Shown one piece after another: positions 14,822-24,655 of a stretch of 64,000 nucleotides of DNA. The notes under the pieces are model-generated. The model saw only the letters and a list, made by a program, of their open reading frames with translations, searched no databases and had not been told where the DNA came from. The stretch lies in the NCBI RefSeq assembly GCF_028747205.1, contig NZ_CP112880.1:3534001-3598000 (forward strand), written 5' to 3'. The translations under genes and the position numbers were made by a program. How positions within the stretch are numbered: the stretch's first letter is position 1; the number at the start of each line of letters is the position of its first letter. Origin of the DNA: Streptomyces sp. CA-278952 (lineage in GTDB: Bacteria; Actinomycetota; Actinomycetes; Streptomycetales; Streptomycetaceae).

Positions 14822-16351
14822 TCAGGTGCACTTCTTGCCGTCGGTGGGCGGGGTGCCCTCCAGGAGGTACGTGTTGATCGCCGTGTCGATGCAGTCGCTG
14901 CCCCGGCCGTACGCGGTGTGGCCGTCGCCCTCGTAGGTGAGCAGGGTGCCGGAGGAGAGCTGCTCGGCGAGGGCCTCGGACCACTTGTACGGGGTGGCCG
15001 GGTCGCGGGTGGTGCCGACGACCACGATCGGGTCGGCGCCCTTCGCCTCGGTGCGGTGCGGGGTGCCCGTGGCATCGGTGGGCCAGTAGGCGCAGTTCAG
15101 GGAGGCCCAGGCGAAGCCGCGACCGAAGACCGGGGAGGCCTTCTCGAAGTCCGGGACCGCCTTTTCGACCGCGTCGGGGCCGTTGAAGGCGGGCGGCAGG
15201 TCGAGGCAGTTCACGGCGGCGTTGGCGAACATCAGGTTCGCGTACTTCCCGTTCGGCTCGCGCTCGTAGTAGCTGTCGGCCAAGGACAGGAGGCCGGAGC
15301 CATCGCTGCGCTGCGCGCCCGCCAGCGCCTCGCGGAGCTGTGGCCAGGCCGCCTCGTCGTACATGGCGGCGATCACCCCGGTGGTGGCCAGGGACTCGCC
15401 CAGCTTGCGGTCGTCGCCGGACGGGATCGGCTTGGCGTCCAGGTCCTTGAAGAGCTGCTTCAGCGCGGTCGCCGCGTCGGCGGTGGACGTGGTGCCGAGC
15501 GGGCAGTCCGGCTGCTCGACGCAGTCGGCGGCGAAAGACTGGAAGGCCCCCTCGAAGCCCGCCGTCTGGTCGCGGTTCATGTCGATGGCCTGCAAGGAGG
15601 GGTCCATCGCCCCGTCCAGGACGAGGCGGCCGGCCCGCTCCGGGAAGAGGTCCGCGTAGGTGGCGCCCAGGAAGGTCCCGTACGACGCTCCGACGTAGCT
15701 CAGCTTCTCGTCGCCGAGCAGGGCCCGCAGGACGTCCATGTCACGGGCCGTGTCGACGGTGGAGACGTACGGGAGGATCTCGCCGCTCCGCTTCTCGCAG
15801 CCCGCCGCGAACTTCTCGAAGGACGCGCTCAGCTTCTTGACCTCCGCCTCGTCATCGGGCGTCTGGTCGACCTGGGTGTAGGCGTCCATCTCCGGTCCCG
15901 TGAGGCACTCGACGGGCTCGCTGCGGGCCACGCCGCGCGGGTCGATCGCGACCATGTCGTAGCGGGCCCTCACCTGGGCCGGATAGCCGAGTGCCGCGTA
16001 CCCCTGGAGATAGCCGATCGCCGAGCCGCCGGGGCCGCCCGGATTCACCAGGAGGGAGCCGATCCGCTTGCCCGGGCCTGAGGCCTTCTTGCGGGAGACG
16101 GCGAGGTCGATGTCGCCGTCATCCGGCTTGTCGTAGTCCCTCGGCGCCTTCATCGTCGCGCACTCGAACCCCTCCACCCCGCAGTCACGCCAGCCCAGCT
16201 TCTGCGCGTAGTACGACGACAGCCCCTCGGGGGCCGCGGTGCCGGTGGCCGAAGCGCTCGGCGACGAGCCGCTGCCACTGCAGCCGGAGATGAAGAGGCC
16301 GGCAGTGCCGATCCCGATGGCGAAGGTGCGGAGCAGCCGACTGGTATCCAT
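14822..16351 (-). CDS. Secreted lipoprotein alpha/beta hydrolase, TAP-like peptidase (S33 type)
   Basis: The 509-residue protein begins with a lipoprotein signal (LLRTFAIGIGTAGLFISGCSG; the cysteine is about residue 24). The hydrolase domain has GGPGGSAI for the oxyanion hole, the nucleophile elbow GASYGT (about 219-224), an Asp in PIVVVGTTRDPATPY and His in EGDGHTAYGR near the end, where the TAP-like C-terminal domain lies. Relatives in Streptomyces are mycelium-associated or secreted aminopeptidases (Slp/Tap). It probably sits on the outer face of the membrane and trims peptides. A TACGCT box 6 nt before the ATG suggests a leaderless mRNA. Confidence 0.9.
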   Translation of the reverse strand: MDTSRLLRTFAIGIGTAGLFISGCSGSGSSPSASATGTAAPEGLSSYYAQKLGWRDCGVEGFECATMKAPRDYDKPDDGDIDLAVSRKKASGPGKRIGSLLVNPGGPGGSAIGYLQGYAALGYPAQVRARYDMVAIDPRGVARSEPVECLTGPEMDAYTQVDQTPDDEAEVKKLSASFEKFAAGCEKRSGEILPYVSTVDTARDMDVLRALLGDEKLSYVGASYGTFLGATYADLFPERAGRLVLDGAMDPSLQAIDMNRDQTAGFEGAFQSFAADCVEQPDCPLGTTSTADAATALKQLFKDLDAKPIPSGDDRKLGESLATTGVIAAMYDEAAWPQLREALAGAQRSDGSGLLSLADSYYEREPNGKYANLMFANAAVNCLDLPPAFNGPDAVEKAVPDFEKASPVFGRGFAWASLNCAYWPTDATGTPHRTEAKGADPIVVVGTTRDPATPYKWSEALAEQLSSGTLLTYEGDGHTAYGRGSDCIDTAINTYLLEGTPPTDGKKCT

Positions 16352-16357
16352 TCAGGG

Positions 16358-16363
16358 AGCGTA
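16358..16363 (-). promoter_or_regulatory. -10 box, leaderless promoter of hydrolase gene
   Basis: TACGCT on the minus strand ends 6 nt before the ATG at 16351 and no ribosome site is evident, so transcription probably begins at the start codon. Confidence 0.45.
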
Positions 16364-16429
16364 TCCGCCGGGTGACGAGTCGTCCGATTCCCTGCTCATT
16401 CGGGTGAACAGGGACCGTCGTGAAGGCCT

Positions 16430-17635
16430 TCAGCCCGCCCGCAGCGCCATCGTCATCGCCTCCACCGCGAGCAGCGGCGCCACGTTGCGGTCCATCGCCT
16501 CGCGGCAGGCGATCACCGACTCGATCCTGCGCAGGGTCTGCGCCGGCGTCGAGGACTCCGCGATCCGGTCGAGGGAGTCCTGCACATCGACGTTGGCGAT
16601 CGCCAGCTTCGAACCGAGCTGGAGCGCCAGCACATCGCGGTAGAACCCGGTGAGCTCGGTCAGCGCCAGATCGAGGCTGTCCCGCTGCGTACGCGTCTTG
16701 CGGCGCTTCTGCTTGTCCTCCAGCTCCTTCATCGCCCCCGCCGTACCGCGCGGCATCCGGCCCCCGGCCACCCCGCCGAGCGCCGCCTTGAGGTCCTCGG
16801 TCTCCTTGACGTCGACCTCCTCCGCCATCTGCTTGGCGTCGTCGGTGGCCGTGTCGATCAGCTCCTGGGCCGCCTTGAGGCAGCCGCCGACATCGGCGAC
16901 CCGCAGCGGAACCTTCAGCACCGCCGCCCGTCGCGCCCGCGCCCGCTCGTCCGTCGCGAGACGGCGGGCCCGGCCGATGTGCCCCTGGGTGGCGCGCGCC
17001 GCGGAGTGCGCCCGCTCGGGGTCGACGCCGTCGCGGCGGATCAGGACGTCGGCCACCGCCTCCACCGGCGGGGTGCTCAGGGTGAGGTGCCGGCAGCGGG
17101 AACGGATCGTGGGCAGGACGTCTTCGAGCGAGGGGGCGCAGAGCATCCAGACCGTGCGCGGCGCGGGCTCCTCGACGGCCTTCAGCAGGACGTTGCCCGC
17201 GCCCTCGGTGAGGCGGTCGGCGTCCTCCATCACGATGACCTGCCACCGGCCGACCGCCGGCGAGAGCTGGGCGCGCCGGACCAGGTCGCGGGTCTCCTTC
17301 ACGCCGATGGAGAGGAGATCCGTACGGATGACCTGGACGTCCGCGTGCGTCCCGATCAGGCTGGTGTGGCAGCCGTCGCAGAACCCGCAGCCGGGGGCAC
17401 CGCCCAGCGCCCGGTCCGGGCTCGTGCACTGGAGAGCGGCGGCGAAGGCGCGTGCCACCGTGGACCGGCCGGAGCCGGGCGGTCCGGTGAACAGCCAGGC
17501 GTGCGTCATCTTCGAGCCCTGGTCCAGCGGTTTGCCGTCGGACACGGCGGTGACCAGGGCGTCGGCGTCCTTGGCGGCGGCGGCGAGCTGTTCCTGCACG
17601 CGGGTCTGTCCGACCAGGTCGTCCCATACGGTCAT
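16430..17635 (-). CDS. holB: DNA polymerase III subunit delta'
   Basis: This 401-residue AAA+ protein has GPPGSGRSTVARAFAAAL (Walker A, about 50-57), a four-cysteine zinc module (CTSPDRALGGAPGCGFCDGC), VIVMEDADRLT in place of Walker B and the sensor SRC motif in LPTIRSRCRHLTL. It is the clamp-loader subunit that opens the beta clamp at the primer end. In the bacterial clamp loader delta' is the stator and does not need to bind ATP tightly; the Walker A here (SGRST, Arg for Lys) agrees with that. It lies 201 bp downstream of tmk on the same strand, the arrangement seen in many bacteria. Confidence 0.95.
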   Translation of the reverse strand: MTVWDDLVGQTRVQEQLAAAAKDADALVTAVSDGKPLDQGSKMTHAWLFTGPPGSGRSTVARAFAAALQCTSPDRALGGAPGCGFCDGCHTSLIGTHADVQVIRTDLLSIGVKETRDLVRRAQLSPAVGRWQVIVMEDADRLTEGAGNVLLKAVEEPAPRTVWMLCAPSLEDVLPTIRSRCRHLTLSTPPVEAVADVLIRRDGVDPERAHSAARATQGHIGRARRLATDERARARRAAVLKVPLRVADVGGCLKAAQELIDTATDDAKQMAEEVDVKETEDLKAALGGVAGGRMPRGTAGAMKELEDKQKRRKTRTQRDSLDLALTELTGFYRDVLALQLGSKLAIANVDVQDSLDRIAESSTPAQTLRRIESVIACREAMDRNVAPLLAVEAMTMALRAG

Positions 17636-17836
17636 GGGTCACCGCCCTTCCGGTGGTGTCGTGCCGTGCTGTGGTGCGGCGGAGGCGTGGAGCGTTCAGC
17701 GTCGTCCTGCGGGCGGGGGCGCGGCGCGCTGTCCGTCTCGTCGCTCTCCATTGTGGGGGACGCCACTGACAGTGCGGCCCGCCCGCCCCCGGAGGGACGG
17801 ACGGGCCGGGACTTCACCGTCGGCGCTGGGCGGGCG

Positions 17837-20800
17837 TCAGCCGCGCGGGCGACGTCCCCGGCCCGCGGGGCCGTCGTCCTCCTGGCCCCCGAGCAACTCG
17901 TCCGCCAGGGTCGGCAGATCGTCCAGCGGGGTCTCCTCCGCCCAGTCCGGGCGGGGGCGCTTGCGGCGGCCCTGCTGCCGGTCGGGCGTCTCCCCGGCGT
18001 TAGGGTCCTCGACCTGCGGCAGTTCCCGGGTGCGCTCGTTCTCGTTCTCCGCGGGCGAGGCCGCCCGGCTCTCGTCCCGGAAGAAGCCCTGGGGCACCCG
18101 GTCGGAGGGCCGGTCGGCGGGGACCGGCGGCAACACGGCCGTCTCATCCGCGTCACGGGGCTGCCGCCGGTCCGCCGGCTGATCCTCCGGCCGCCGGTCC
18201 GAGAAGCGCGGCAGCATCGCCGTGTCGTCGTCCCCGAGAGCGGACCCTGAACGTGCACCCCTGCCCGTGCCCGTGCCCGTGCCCGTACCCGTGCCCGCAC
18301 CGGATCCGGAAGGACGGTCGTCCTCCGGCCGGACCGCCGGGACCGGCTGCGTGATCTCGTTCGGGTTCACGATCGGTGTGGGCACCGTGAGCTCGTTCTC
18401 CGGAACGGACGGGCCTTCCGACCGCGAGGACGACCGCGAAGAGGTCTCCGTACGAGAGTCACGGGAGTCGCGGGAGTCGCGGGAGTCACGGGACGCCCGC
18501 GCCTCCTCCGCCCGCCGGGCCTCCGCACGCTCGGCCTCCGCACGCTCGGCCTCCGCACGCTCGGCCTCCGCACGCTCGGCCTCGGCGCGCGCCGCCTCCG
18601 TACGGGCTGCGGCTTCGGCCTCGGCCCGGCGGCGAGCCTCCTCGGCGCGCATCAGGGCTTCTTCGGCCCTGCGCTGCTTCTCCAGCCGCTGTGCCTCGGC
18701 CTCCTTGCGGAGCCGGGCCTCCTCCTCGGCCTGCTTGCGCAGGCGTTCCTGCTCGGCCTCGCGGACCCGCTCCTCGGCCTCCAGCCGGAGCCTGTCCTCC
18801 TCGGCACGGCGGCGGGCCTCCTCGGCGCGCTGCCGGGCCTCCTCCGCCTGGCGCTCGGCCTCGCGGCGGCGGGCCTCCTCCAGCTCGCGCTGCTTGCGCT
18901 CCTCCTCCTCGGCGCGCAGCCGGGCGAGCTGCTCCTGGCGCTCCTTCTCCAGGCGCTCCTCCTCGGCCTTGCGGGCGGCCTCTTCCTCCGCCTTGCGCCG
19001 GGCCTCCTCGATGGCCTGGCGGCGCGCCTCCTCGATGGCCTCGATCTCGGCCTCGGAGAGCGGCAGGAGCTGGTCGAGCCGGTGACGTACAACCGTGGTG
19101 ATCGACTCCGGCTCCTGGCCGGCGTCCACCACCAGATAGCGCGTCGGGTCGGCGGCGGCCAGGGTCAGGAACCCGGACCGCACCCGCTCGTGGAATGCGG
19201 CCGGCTCCGACTCCAGCCGGTCCGGCGCCTCGGTGAACCGCTCCCGCGCGGTCGCCGGGTCGACGTCCAGCAGCACCGTCAGATGCGGTACGAGGCCACT
19301 CGTCGCCCACCGCGAGATCCGGGCGATCTCGGTCGGGGCCAGATCCCGGCCCGCGCCCTGGTAGGCGACGGAGGAGTCGATGTAACGGTCGGAGATGACG
19401 ATCGCGCCGCGCTCCAGCGCCGGGCGGACGACGGAGTCGACGTGCTCGGCGCGGTCGGCGGCGTACAGCAGGGCCTCGGCCCGGTTGGACAGACCGGCGG
19501 AGGACACGTCGAGCAGGATCGACCGCAGCCGCTTGCCGACCGGGGTCGCCCCGGGCTCGCGGGTCACGACGACCTCGTGGCCCTTGGACCGGATCCAGTC
19601 GGCGAGCGCCTCGACCTGAGTGGACTTGCCGGCTCCGTCCCCGCCCTCCAGGACGAGGAAGAAGCCGGTGGCCGCCGGCGCGACCGCCGGGTCGCCGCCG
19701 CGCAGTGCCTCGCGCAGGTCCCGGCGCAGCGGCACGCCCGCCCGGTCGTCCGTCTTGGCGAGGACGAGGGCGGCGACGGGCAGCAGCAGCGCGCCGAGGA
19801 GCATCAGGGTGAACGCGGCCCCGCCGTGGGCGAAGACGAAGTCGCCGGCGACCAGGCGGTGCCGGCCGATCGCGGCGGCCAGCAGAGGACCCGCGACCGC
19901 GCCGAGCGCGACGAGCACCCGGACGACGGCCTGGAGGTGCTCGGTGGTCCGGGCCTGCCGGAACGCCTCGGTCTCCTGGTCGATCAGGGTGTGCCCGGTG
20001 TTCGCCGCGACCCCGGCGGCGTAACCGGCGAGCAGGGCGATGGCGATCCCGGTCGCGGTGTCCGGCACCAGGCCGAGCGCGAGGAGCGCGAGGCCGGTGA
20101 CCATGATGGCCAGCGCCAGCAGACGGCGGCGCGACAGGGTCGGCAGCACATGGCGCGCGGTGCGGATGCCGAGGGCGGTGCCCCCGGTCAGCCCGAGGAC
20201 CAGCAGCGCGAACGTCGCGGGCCCGCCACCGAGGTCGTACGCGTGCAGTACGGAAACGGCCGCGGCAGCCGCGACGGCTCCGGCGAGGGCCGCGCAGACC
20301 GCGACCAGCAGGGGGACCGCGCCGGTGCGGCCCTTGTCGGGGCCGTTGCCGGTGGCGGGGCGGCGCAGCCCCTCCAGCGGGGAGCGCGGCCGGGGCGTCG
20401 CCGTGGCCGGGAACCGAAGGAAGTACAGGGTGGAGATGGAGGCCGAGAAGAGTCCGGCCGCCACGTAGGACCCCAGGGCCGCCTGGTGGAAGGAGAACCA
20501 CTCCAGGCCCGAGCCGAGGAGGTTGCCGACCAGCGTGGCGGCCAGCAGGACCAGCGCGGCGGCGGGCACGGCGAGGAAGTTCGTACGCAGCGAGAGGCGG
20601 CGCAGGGCGTCGAGGTGGTCGGGCAGGGGGCGTACGGCCGCGCCTTCGAGGGGCGGGGCGGGCAGTAGCGCCGGGGCGGCGCTGTCCTTGGCCACGGCCC
20701 AGAGGCGCTCACCGGCGCCGGTCACGAAGACGGTGATGAGGATCATCATGAGCGCCTTGTCGGGCGTCCAGTCGATCCACAGCGGGGCGACGACCAGGAG

Positions 20801-21184
20801 CGCCAGGCGCAGCCCGTCCACCCCGATCATCAGCCATCGCCGGTCCAGCTTTCCGCCGGGCCCCGTGAGGGACGTCAACGGCCCCAGGAGTACGGCTCCG
20901 AAGAACAGGGTGGACAGGATCCGGGCACCGAAGACGGCGGCGACGGCGAAGGCCGCCCCGCGGTATCCGGTGCCGAATGAGCCCTCAAGGACCGCCGCTT
21001 GCAGCGACAGCAGCACCAGCACGAGAAGGGCGAGTGCATCGCCGATACCGCCGACGAGCTGGGCACTCCACAACCGCTTCAGCGGGGGAATACGCAACAG
21101 GGCCCGTACGGCGCGCTCGCGTGAGTCTGCGGCAAGTGTGTCGGAGGTGGGGCTCACGACCGTTGGCTGCTCGGCTCGCGTCAT
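17837..21184 (-). CDS. tmk: dTMP kinase fused to an N-terminal transporter-like membrane domain, with coiled-coil and disordered tail
   Basis: The protein has 1115 residues, about five times a normal dTMP kinase. Residues 1-500 form about 11-12 hydrophobic segments resembling an MFS permease. The kinase follows at about 505-720: P-loop EGGDGAGKST, DR in ISDRYIDSSVAYQGAGR and the lid LDVDPATARERF; it phosphorylates dTMP to dTDP. Residues 720-920 are an unbroken run of Glu/Arg/Ala repeats (EEARRKAEEE type), a long charged coiled coil or single alpha-helix, and the last 190 residues are disordered, rich in Ser, Asp and Arg. The fusion is known in Streptomyces and relatives; why is not known. The kinase motifs are intact, so it should supply dTTP from the membrane. 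TAGGCT 6 nt before the ATG suggests a leaderless transcript. Confidence 0.92.
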   Translation of the reverse strand: MTRAEQPTVVSPTSDTLAADSRERAVRALLRIPPLKRLWSAQLVGGIGDALALLVLVLLSLQAAVLEGSFGTGYRGAAFAVAAVFGARILSTLFFGAVLLGPLTSLTGPGGKLDRRWLMIGVDGLRLALLVVAPLWIDWTPDKALMMILITVFVTGAGERLWAVAKDSAAPALLPAPPLEGAAVRPLPDHLDALRRLSLRTNFLAVPAAALVLLAATLVGNLLGSGLEWFSFHQAALGSYVAAGLFSASISTLYFLRFPATATPRPRSPLEGLRRPATGNGPDKGRTGAVPLLVAVCAALAGAVAAAAAVSVLHAYDLGGGPATFALLVLGLTGGTALGIRTARHVLPTLSRRRLLALAIMVTGLALLALGLVPDTATGIAIALLAGYAAGVAANTGHTLIDQETEAFRQARTTEHLQAVVRVLVALGAVAGPLLAAAIGRHRLVAGDFVFAHGGAAFTLMLLGALLLPVAALVLAKTDDRAGVPLRRDLREALRGGDPAVAPAATGFFLVLEGGDGAGKSTQVEALADWIRSKGHEVVVTREPGATPVGKRLRSILLDVSSAGLSNRAEALLYAADRAEHVDSVVRPALERGAIVISDRYIDSSVAYQGAGRDLAPTEIARISRWATSGLVPHLTVLLDVDPATARERFTEAPDRLESEPAAFHERVRSGFLTLAAADPTRYLVVDAGQEPESITTVVRHRLDQLLPLSEAEIEAIEEARRQAIEEARRKAEEEAARKAEEERLEKERQEQLARLRAEEEERKQRELEEARRREAERQAEEARQRAEEARRRAEEDRLRLEAEERVREAEQERLRKQAEEEARLRKEAEAQRLEKQRRAEEALMRAEEARRRAEAEAAARTEAARAEAERAEAERAEAERAEAERAEARRAEEARASRDSRDSRDSRDSRTETSSRSSSRSEGPSVPENELTVPTPIVNPNEITQPVPAVRPEDDRPSGSGAGTGTGTGTGTGRGARSGSALGDDDTAMLPRFSDRRPEDQPADRRQPRDADETAVLPPVPADRPSDRVPQGFFRDESRAASPAENENERTRELPQVEDPNAGETPDRQQGRRKRPRPDWAEETPLDDLPTLADELLGGQEDDGPAGRGRRPRG

Positions 21185-21190
21185 CCGCCC

Positions 21191-21196
21191 AGCCTA
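21191..21196 (-). promoter_or_regulatory. -10 box, leaderless promoter of tmk
   Basis: TAGGCT on the minus strand ends 6 nt before the tmk ATG at 21184. Confidence 0.5.
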
Positions 21197-21403
21197 TCGG
21201 CAGCGGTGCGGTGAACGTCGGCCCGTCCGAACATATGGACGCAGACAGCTTCCGGCCATGGTGCACGAGACCCTCTTGCGCACTGCCGCCAGGCCCCCCT
21301 TCGCGCCCCACCGCCGCGCACGCTTTCGCACGGCCGCCCGGCACGCCTACGCGCCACCGCCCCGCGCTCTTCCGCACCACCGCCCCGCACACCGACGCAC
21401 CAC

Positions 21404-21442
21404 CGCCCGGTACCTGGATCACAAGGATCGAGGTACCGGGCG
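21404..21442 (-). terminator. topA terminator
   Basis: A perfect 12-bp stem (21404-21415 with 21431-21442) begins 29 nt after the topA stop codon. It lacks a U run, as usual in this GC range. Confidence 0.75.
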
Positions 21443-21470
21443 GCTGGGTGCGATCCGCGCGACGGCTGGG

Positions 21471-24374
21471 TCAGTCGTCCGACGGGGCGGCGGCGGAGGA
21501 CGAGGCCGAGGCCGTCTTCTTCGCCGTCGCCGTCGTCTTCTTGGCGGCCGTCTTGGCGGTCGTCGCCTTCTTGGTCGTCGTCTTCTTCGCCGCGGTCTTC
21601 TTGGCGGCCGTGGTCTTGGTGGCCGTCGTCTTCTTCGCGGCCGTCTTCTTGGCCGTCGCCTTCTTCGCCGGGGCCTTCTTGGCCGTCTTCTTCTTGGCGG
21701 GCCCCTTGGCGCGCTTCTCGGCGAGCAGCTCGTAGCCGCGCTCCGGCGTGATGTCCTCGACGCTGTCGTCGGTCCGCAGCGTCGCGTTGGTCTCGCCGTC
21801 GGTGACGTACGCGCCGAAGCGGCCGTCCTTCACCACGACCGGCGCACCGCTGACCGGGTCGGTGCCCAGCTCCTTCAGCGGCGGCTTGGCCGCGGCCCGG
21901 CCGCGCTGCTTGGGCTGGGCGTAGATCGCGAGGGCCTCTTCGAGGGTGATGTCGAAGAGCTGGTCCTCGGAGGTCAACGACCGGGAGTCGGTGCCCTTCT
22001 TCAGGTACGGGCCGTAGCGGCCGTTCTGCGCGGTGATCTCGACGCCCTCGGCGTCCTCGCCGACGACGCGCGGCAGCGACATCAGCTTGAGGGCGTCGGC
22101 GAGGGTGACCGTGTCCAGGGACATGGACTTGAAGAGGGAGGCGGTCCGCGGCTTCACCGCGTTCTTGCCGGTCTTCGGCGTTCCCTCGGGCAGCACCTCG
22201 GTGACGTACGGGCCGTAGCGGCCGTCCTTGGCGATGATCTGGTTGCCGCTGACCGGGTCGGCGCCCAGCTCGAAGTCGCCGCTGGGCTTCGCCAGCAGCT
22301 CCTCGGCGAGCTCGACGGTCAGCTCGTCGGGTGCCAGGTCCTCGGGGACGTCGGCCCGCTGGTGGCCCTCGGCGTCCTTCTCGCCCCGCTCGATGTACGG
22401 GCCGTAGCGGCCGACGCGGAGCTTGATGTCGTTGCCGACCGGGAAGGAGGAGATCTCCCGGGCGTCGATCGCACCGAGGTCGGTGACCAGGGCCTTCAGG
22501 CCGCCGAGGTGGTCGCCGTCGCCGTTGCCCGCGTCGGAGGCCGCTCCGACCGCGGCGGTGTCGTCACCGGGCTGGGCGCCGAAGTAGAAGCGCTTGAGCC
22601 ACGGCACGGACTGGGCCTCGCCCCGCGAGATGCGGTCGAGGTCGTCCTCCATGCGGGCGGTGAAGTCGTAGTCGACGAGCCGGCCGAAGTGCTTCTCCAG
22701 CAGGTTGACCACGGCGAAGGACAGGAAGGACGGGACGAGCGCCGTGCCCTTCTTGAAGACGTAGCCGCGGTCGAGAATGGTCCCGATGATCGAGGCGTAC
22801 GTCGACGGGCGGCCGATCTCGCGCTCTTCCAGCTCCTTGACCAGCGAGGCCTCGGTGTAGCGGGCCGGAGGCTTGGTGGCGTGCCCGTCGACCGTGACCT
22901 CATCGGCGGACAGCGCGTCGCCCTCGGCCACCTGCGGCAGCCGGCGCTCACGGTCGTCCAGCTCGGCGTTCGGGTCGTCCGCGCCCTCGACGTACGCCTT
23001 CATGAAGCCGTGGAAGGTGATCGTCTTGCCGGAGGCGGAGAACTCGGCGTCCCGGCCGTCGCTCGCCCGGCCGCCGATCTTGACGGTGACGGAGTTCCCG
23101 ACGGCGTCCTTCATCTGGGAGGCGACGGTCCGCTTCCAGATCAGCTCGTAGAGCCGGAACTGGTCGCCGGTGAGGCCGGTCTCGGCGGGGGTGCGGAAGC
23201 GGTCGCCGGAAGGGCGGATCGCCTCGTGCGCCTCCTGCGCGTTCTTGACCTTCCCGGCGTACGTACGCGGCTTCTCGGGGAGGTAGTTCGCCCCGTACAA
23301 CTGCGTGACCTGGGCCCGGGCCGCGGAGATCGCGGTGCCCGAGAGGGTCGTGGAGTCCGTACGCATATAGGTGATGAAGCCGTTCTCGTACAGCTTCTGC
23401 GCCACCTGCATGGTCGCCTTCGCCCCGAAGCCCAGCTTGCGGCTCGCCTCCTGCTGGAGGGTCGTGGTCCGGAAGGGGGCGTACGGGGAGCGGCGGTACG
23501 GCTTCGACTCGACGGACCGGACCGCGAAGGAGGAGTCGGCGAGCGCGGCGGCCAGGGCGCGGGCGTTCGTCTCGTCCAGGTGCAGGGTCTGGGCGGAGCC
23601 GGCCTTCAGCTGCCCGTCGGGACCGAAGTCGCGGCCCTGGGCGATCCGGCGGCCGTCGACCGCGCTGAGGCGGGCGGTGAGGGTCGAGGGGTCGGAGGCG
23701 TCACCGGCGCGGCCGGTGGCGAACTTCCCGGTCAGGTCCCAGTACTCGGCGGAGCGGAAGGCGATGCGCTCGCGCTCCCGCTCGACGACGAGCCGGGTGG
23801 CGACGGACTGGACGCGGCCCGCCGAGAGCTTCGGCATGACCTTCTTCCACAGGACCGGCGAGACCTCGTAGCCGTAGAGGCGGTCGAGGATGCGGCGGGT
23901 CTCCTGGGCGTCGACCATGCGCTGGTTGAGCTCACGCGGGTTGGCGACGGCGGCCCGGATCGCGTCCTTGGTGATCTCGTGGAAGACCATCCGGTGGACC
24001 GGGACCTTGGGCTTGAGCACTTCCTGGAGGTGCCACGCGATGGCTTCGCCCTCGCGGTCCTCATCGGTGGCGAGGAAGAGTTCGTCGGACTCGGCCAGCA
24101 GCTGCTTGAGCTTCCTGACCTGGGCCTTCTTGTCGGCGTTGACGACATAGATGGGCTGGAAGTCGTGTTCGACGTCCACCCCGAGACGGCGTACCTCGCC
24201 GGTGTACTCGTCCGGGACCTCGGCCGCGCCGTTCGGGAGGTCGCGGATGTGCCCGACGCTCGCCTCGACGACGTATCCGGGGCCGAGATAGCCCTTGATC
24301 GTCTTCGCCTTGGCAGGCGACTCGACGATGACGAGTCGGCGGCCGCCCTGTGCGGTCTCGCTGGTCGGGGACAA
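21471..24374 (-). CDS. topA: DNA topoisomerase I with long Lys/Ala tail
   Basis: The 967-residue protein begins at TTG 24374 (LSPTSETAQGGRRLVIVES), preceded by GGAGAG; longer frames upstream show no family similarity. It has the Toprim domain (VESPAKAKTIKGYL, then LATDEDREGEAIAWHL), the active-site tyrosine in FITYMRTDSTTLS, and repeated C-terminal topo_C modules (DGRYGPYVTE, NGRYGPYLKK, DGRFGAYVTD). These lack the Cys zinc fingers of E. coli TopA. The final 75 residues are KKTAKK-like repeats, as in actinobacterial enzymes, where the tail binds DNA and raises processivity. It relaxes negative supercoils. It stands alone on its strand with a hairpin terminator. Confidence 0.97.
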   Translation of the reverse strand: MSPTSETAQGGRRLVIVESPAKAKTIKGYLGPGYVVEASVGHIRDLPNGAAEVPDEYTGEVRRLGVDVEHDFQPIYVVNADKKAQVRKLKQLLAESDELFLATDEDREGEAIAWHLQEVLKPKVPVHRMVFHEITKDAIRAAVANPRELNQRMVDAQETRRILDRLYGYEVSPVLWKKVMPKLSAGRVQSVATRLVVERERERIAFRSAEYWDLTGKFATGRAGDASDPSTLTARLSAVDGRRIAQGRDFGPDGQLKAGSAQTLHLDETNARALAAALADSSFAVRSVESKPYRRSPYAPFRTTTLQQEASRKLGFGAKATMQVAQKLYENGFITYMRTDSTTLSGTAISAARAQVTQLYGANYLPEKPRTYAGKVKNAQEAHEAIRPSGDRFRTPAETGLTGDQFRLYELIWKRTVASQMKDAVGNSVTVKIGGRASDGRDAEFSASGKTITFHGFMKAYVEGADDPNAELDDRERRLPQVAEGDALSADEVTVDGHATKPPARYTEASLVKELEEREIGRPSTYASIIGTILDRGYVFKKGTALVPSFLSFAVVNLLEKHFGRLVDYDFTARMEDDLDRISRGEAQSVPWLKRFYFGAQPGDDTAAVGAASDAGNGDGDHLGGLKALVTDLGAIDAREISSFPVGNDIKLRVGRYGPYIERGEKDAEGHQRADVPEDLAPDELTVELAEELLAKPSGDFELGADPVSGNQIIAKDGRYGPYVTEVLPEGTPKTGKNAVKPRTASLFKSMSLDTVTLADALKLMSLPRVVGEDAEGVEITAQNGRYGPYLKKGTDSRSLTSEDQLFDITLEEALAIYAQPKQRGRAAAKPPLKELGTDPVSGAPVVVKDGRFGAYVTDGETNATLRTDDSVEDITPERGYELLAEKRAKGPAKKKTAKKAPAKKATAKKTAAKKTTATKTTAAKKTAAKKTTTKKATTAKTAAKKTTATAKKTASASSSAAAPSDD

Positions 24375-24655
24375 CTTCGCTCTTCTCTCCGGTCGACACT
24401 CGATGGGCATCCGGGCAGCGTCATGACGCTGCCCGCGGTGCTGTCGCTGCGGAGTGTGACGGTACAACCCGCCCCCGTGTCAAACGGCAAAAGCCCGCAA
24501 CGGCCACTCGAACGGTAACCCGACTTCCGCCATTCCTGCCGCCCGGACCGCCGGGTCCGCGCCGCACGGAGGCTTGGCCAGTGCCTTTTCGGAGGTGGTC
24601 GCGGTGTCCGCCGGGCAACCTGTCGGCCCGGGCGCCGCACTGCCGGGGGCGGGGA

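Noticed and set aside
19082..20668. Long plus-strand open frame opposite tmk
   Set aside because: Antisense to a clear kinase and transporter-like gene; composition rich in Gln, Gly and Arg, no motif.
20523..24518. Very long plus-strand open frame opposite topA
   Set aside because: High-GC third-position effect. The minus strand has a full topoisomerase I with catalytic motifs; the antisense frame is Leu/Gly/Val/Arg low complexity without domains.
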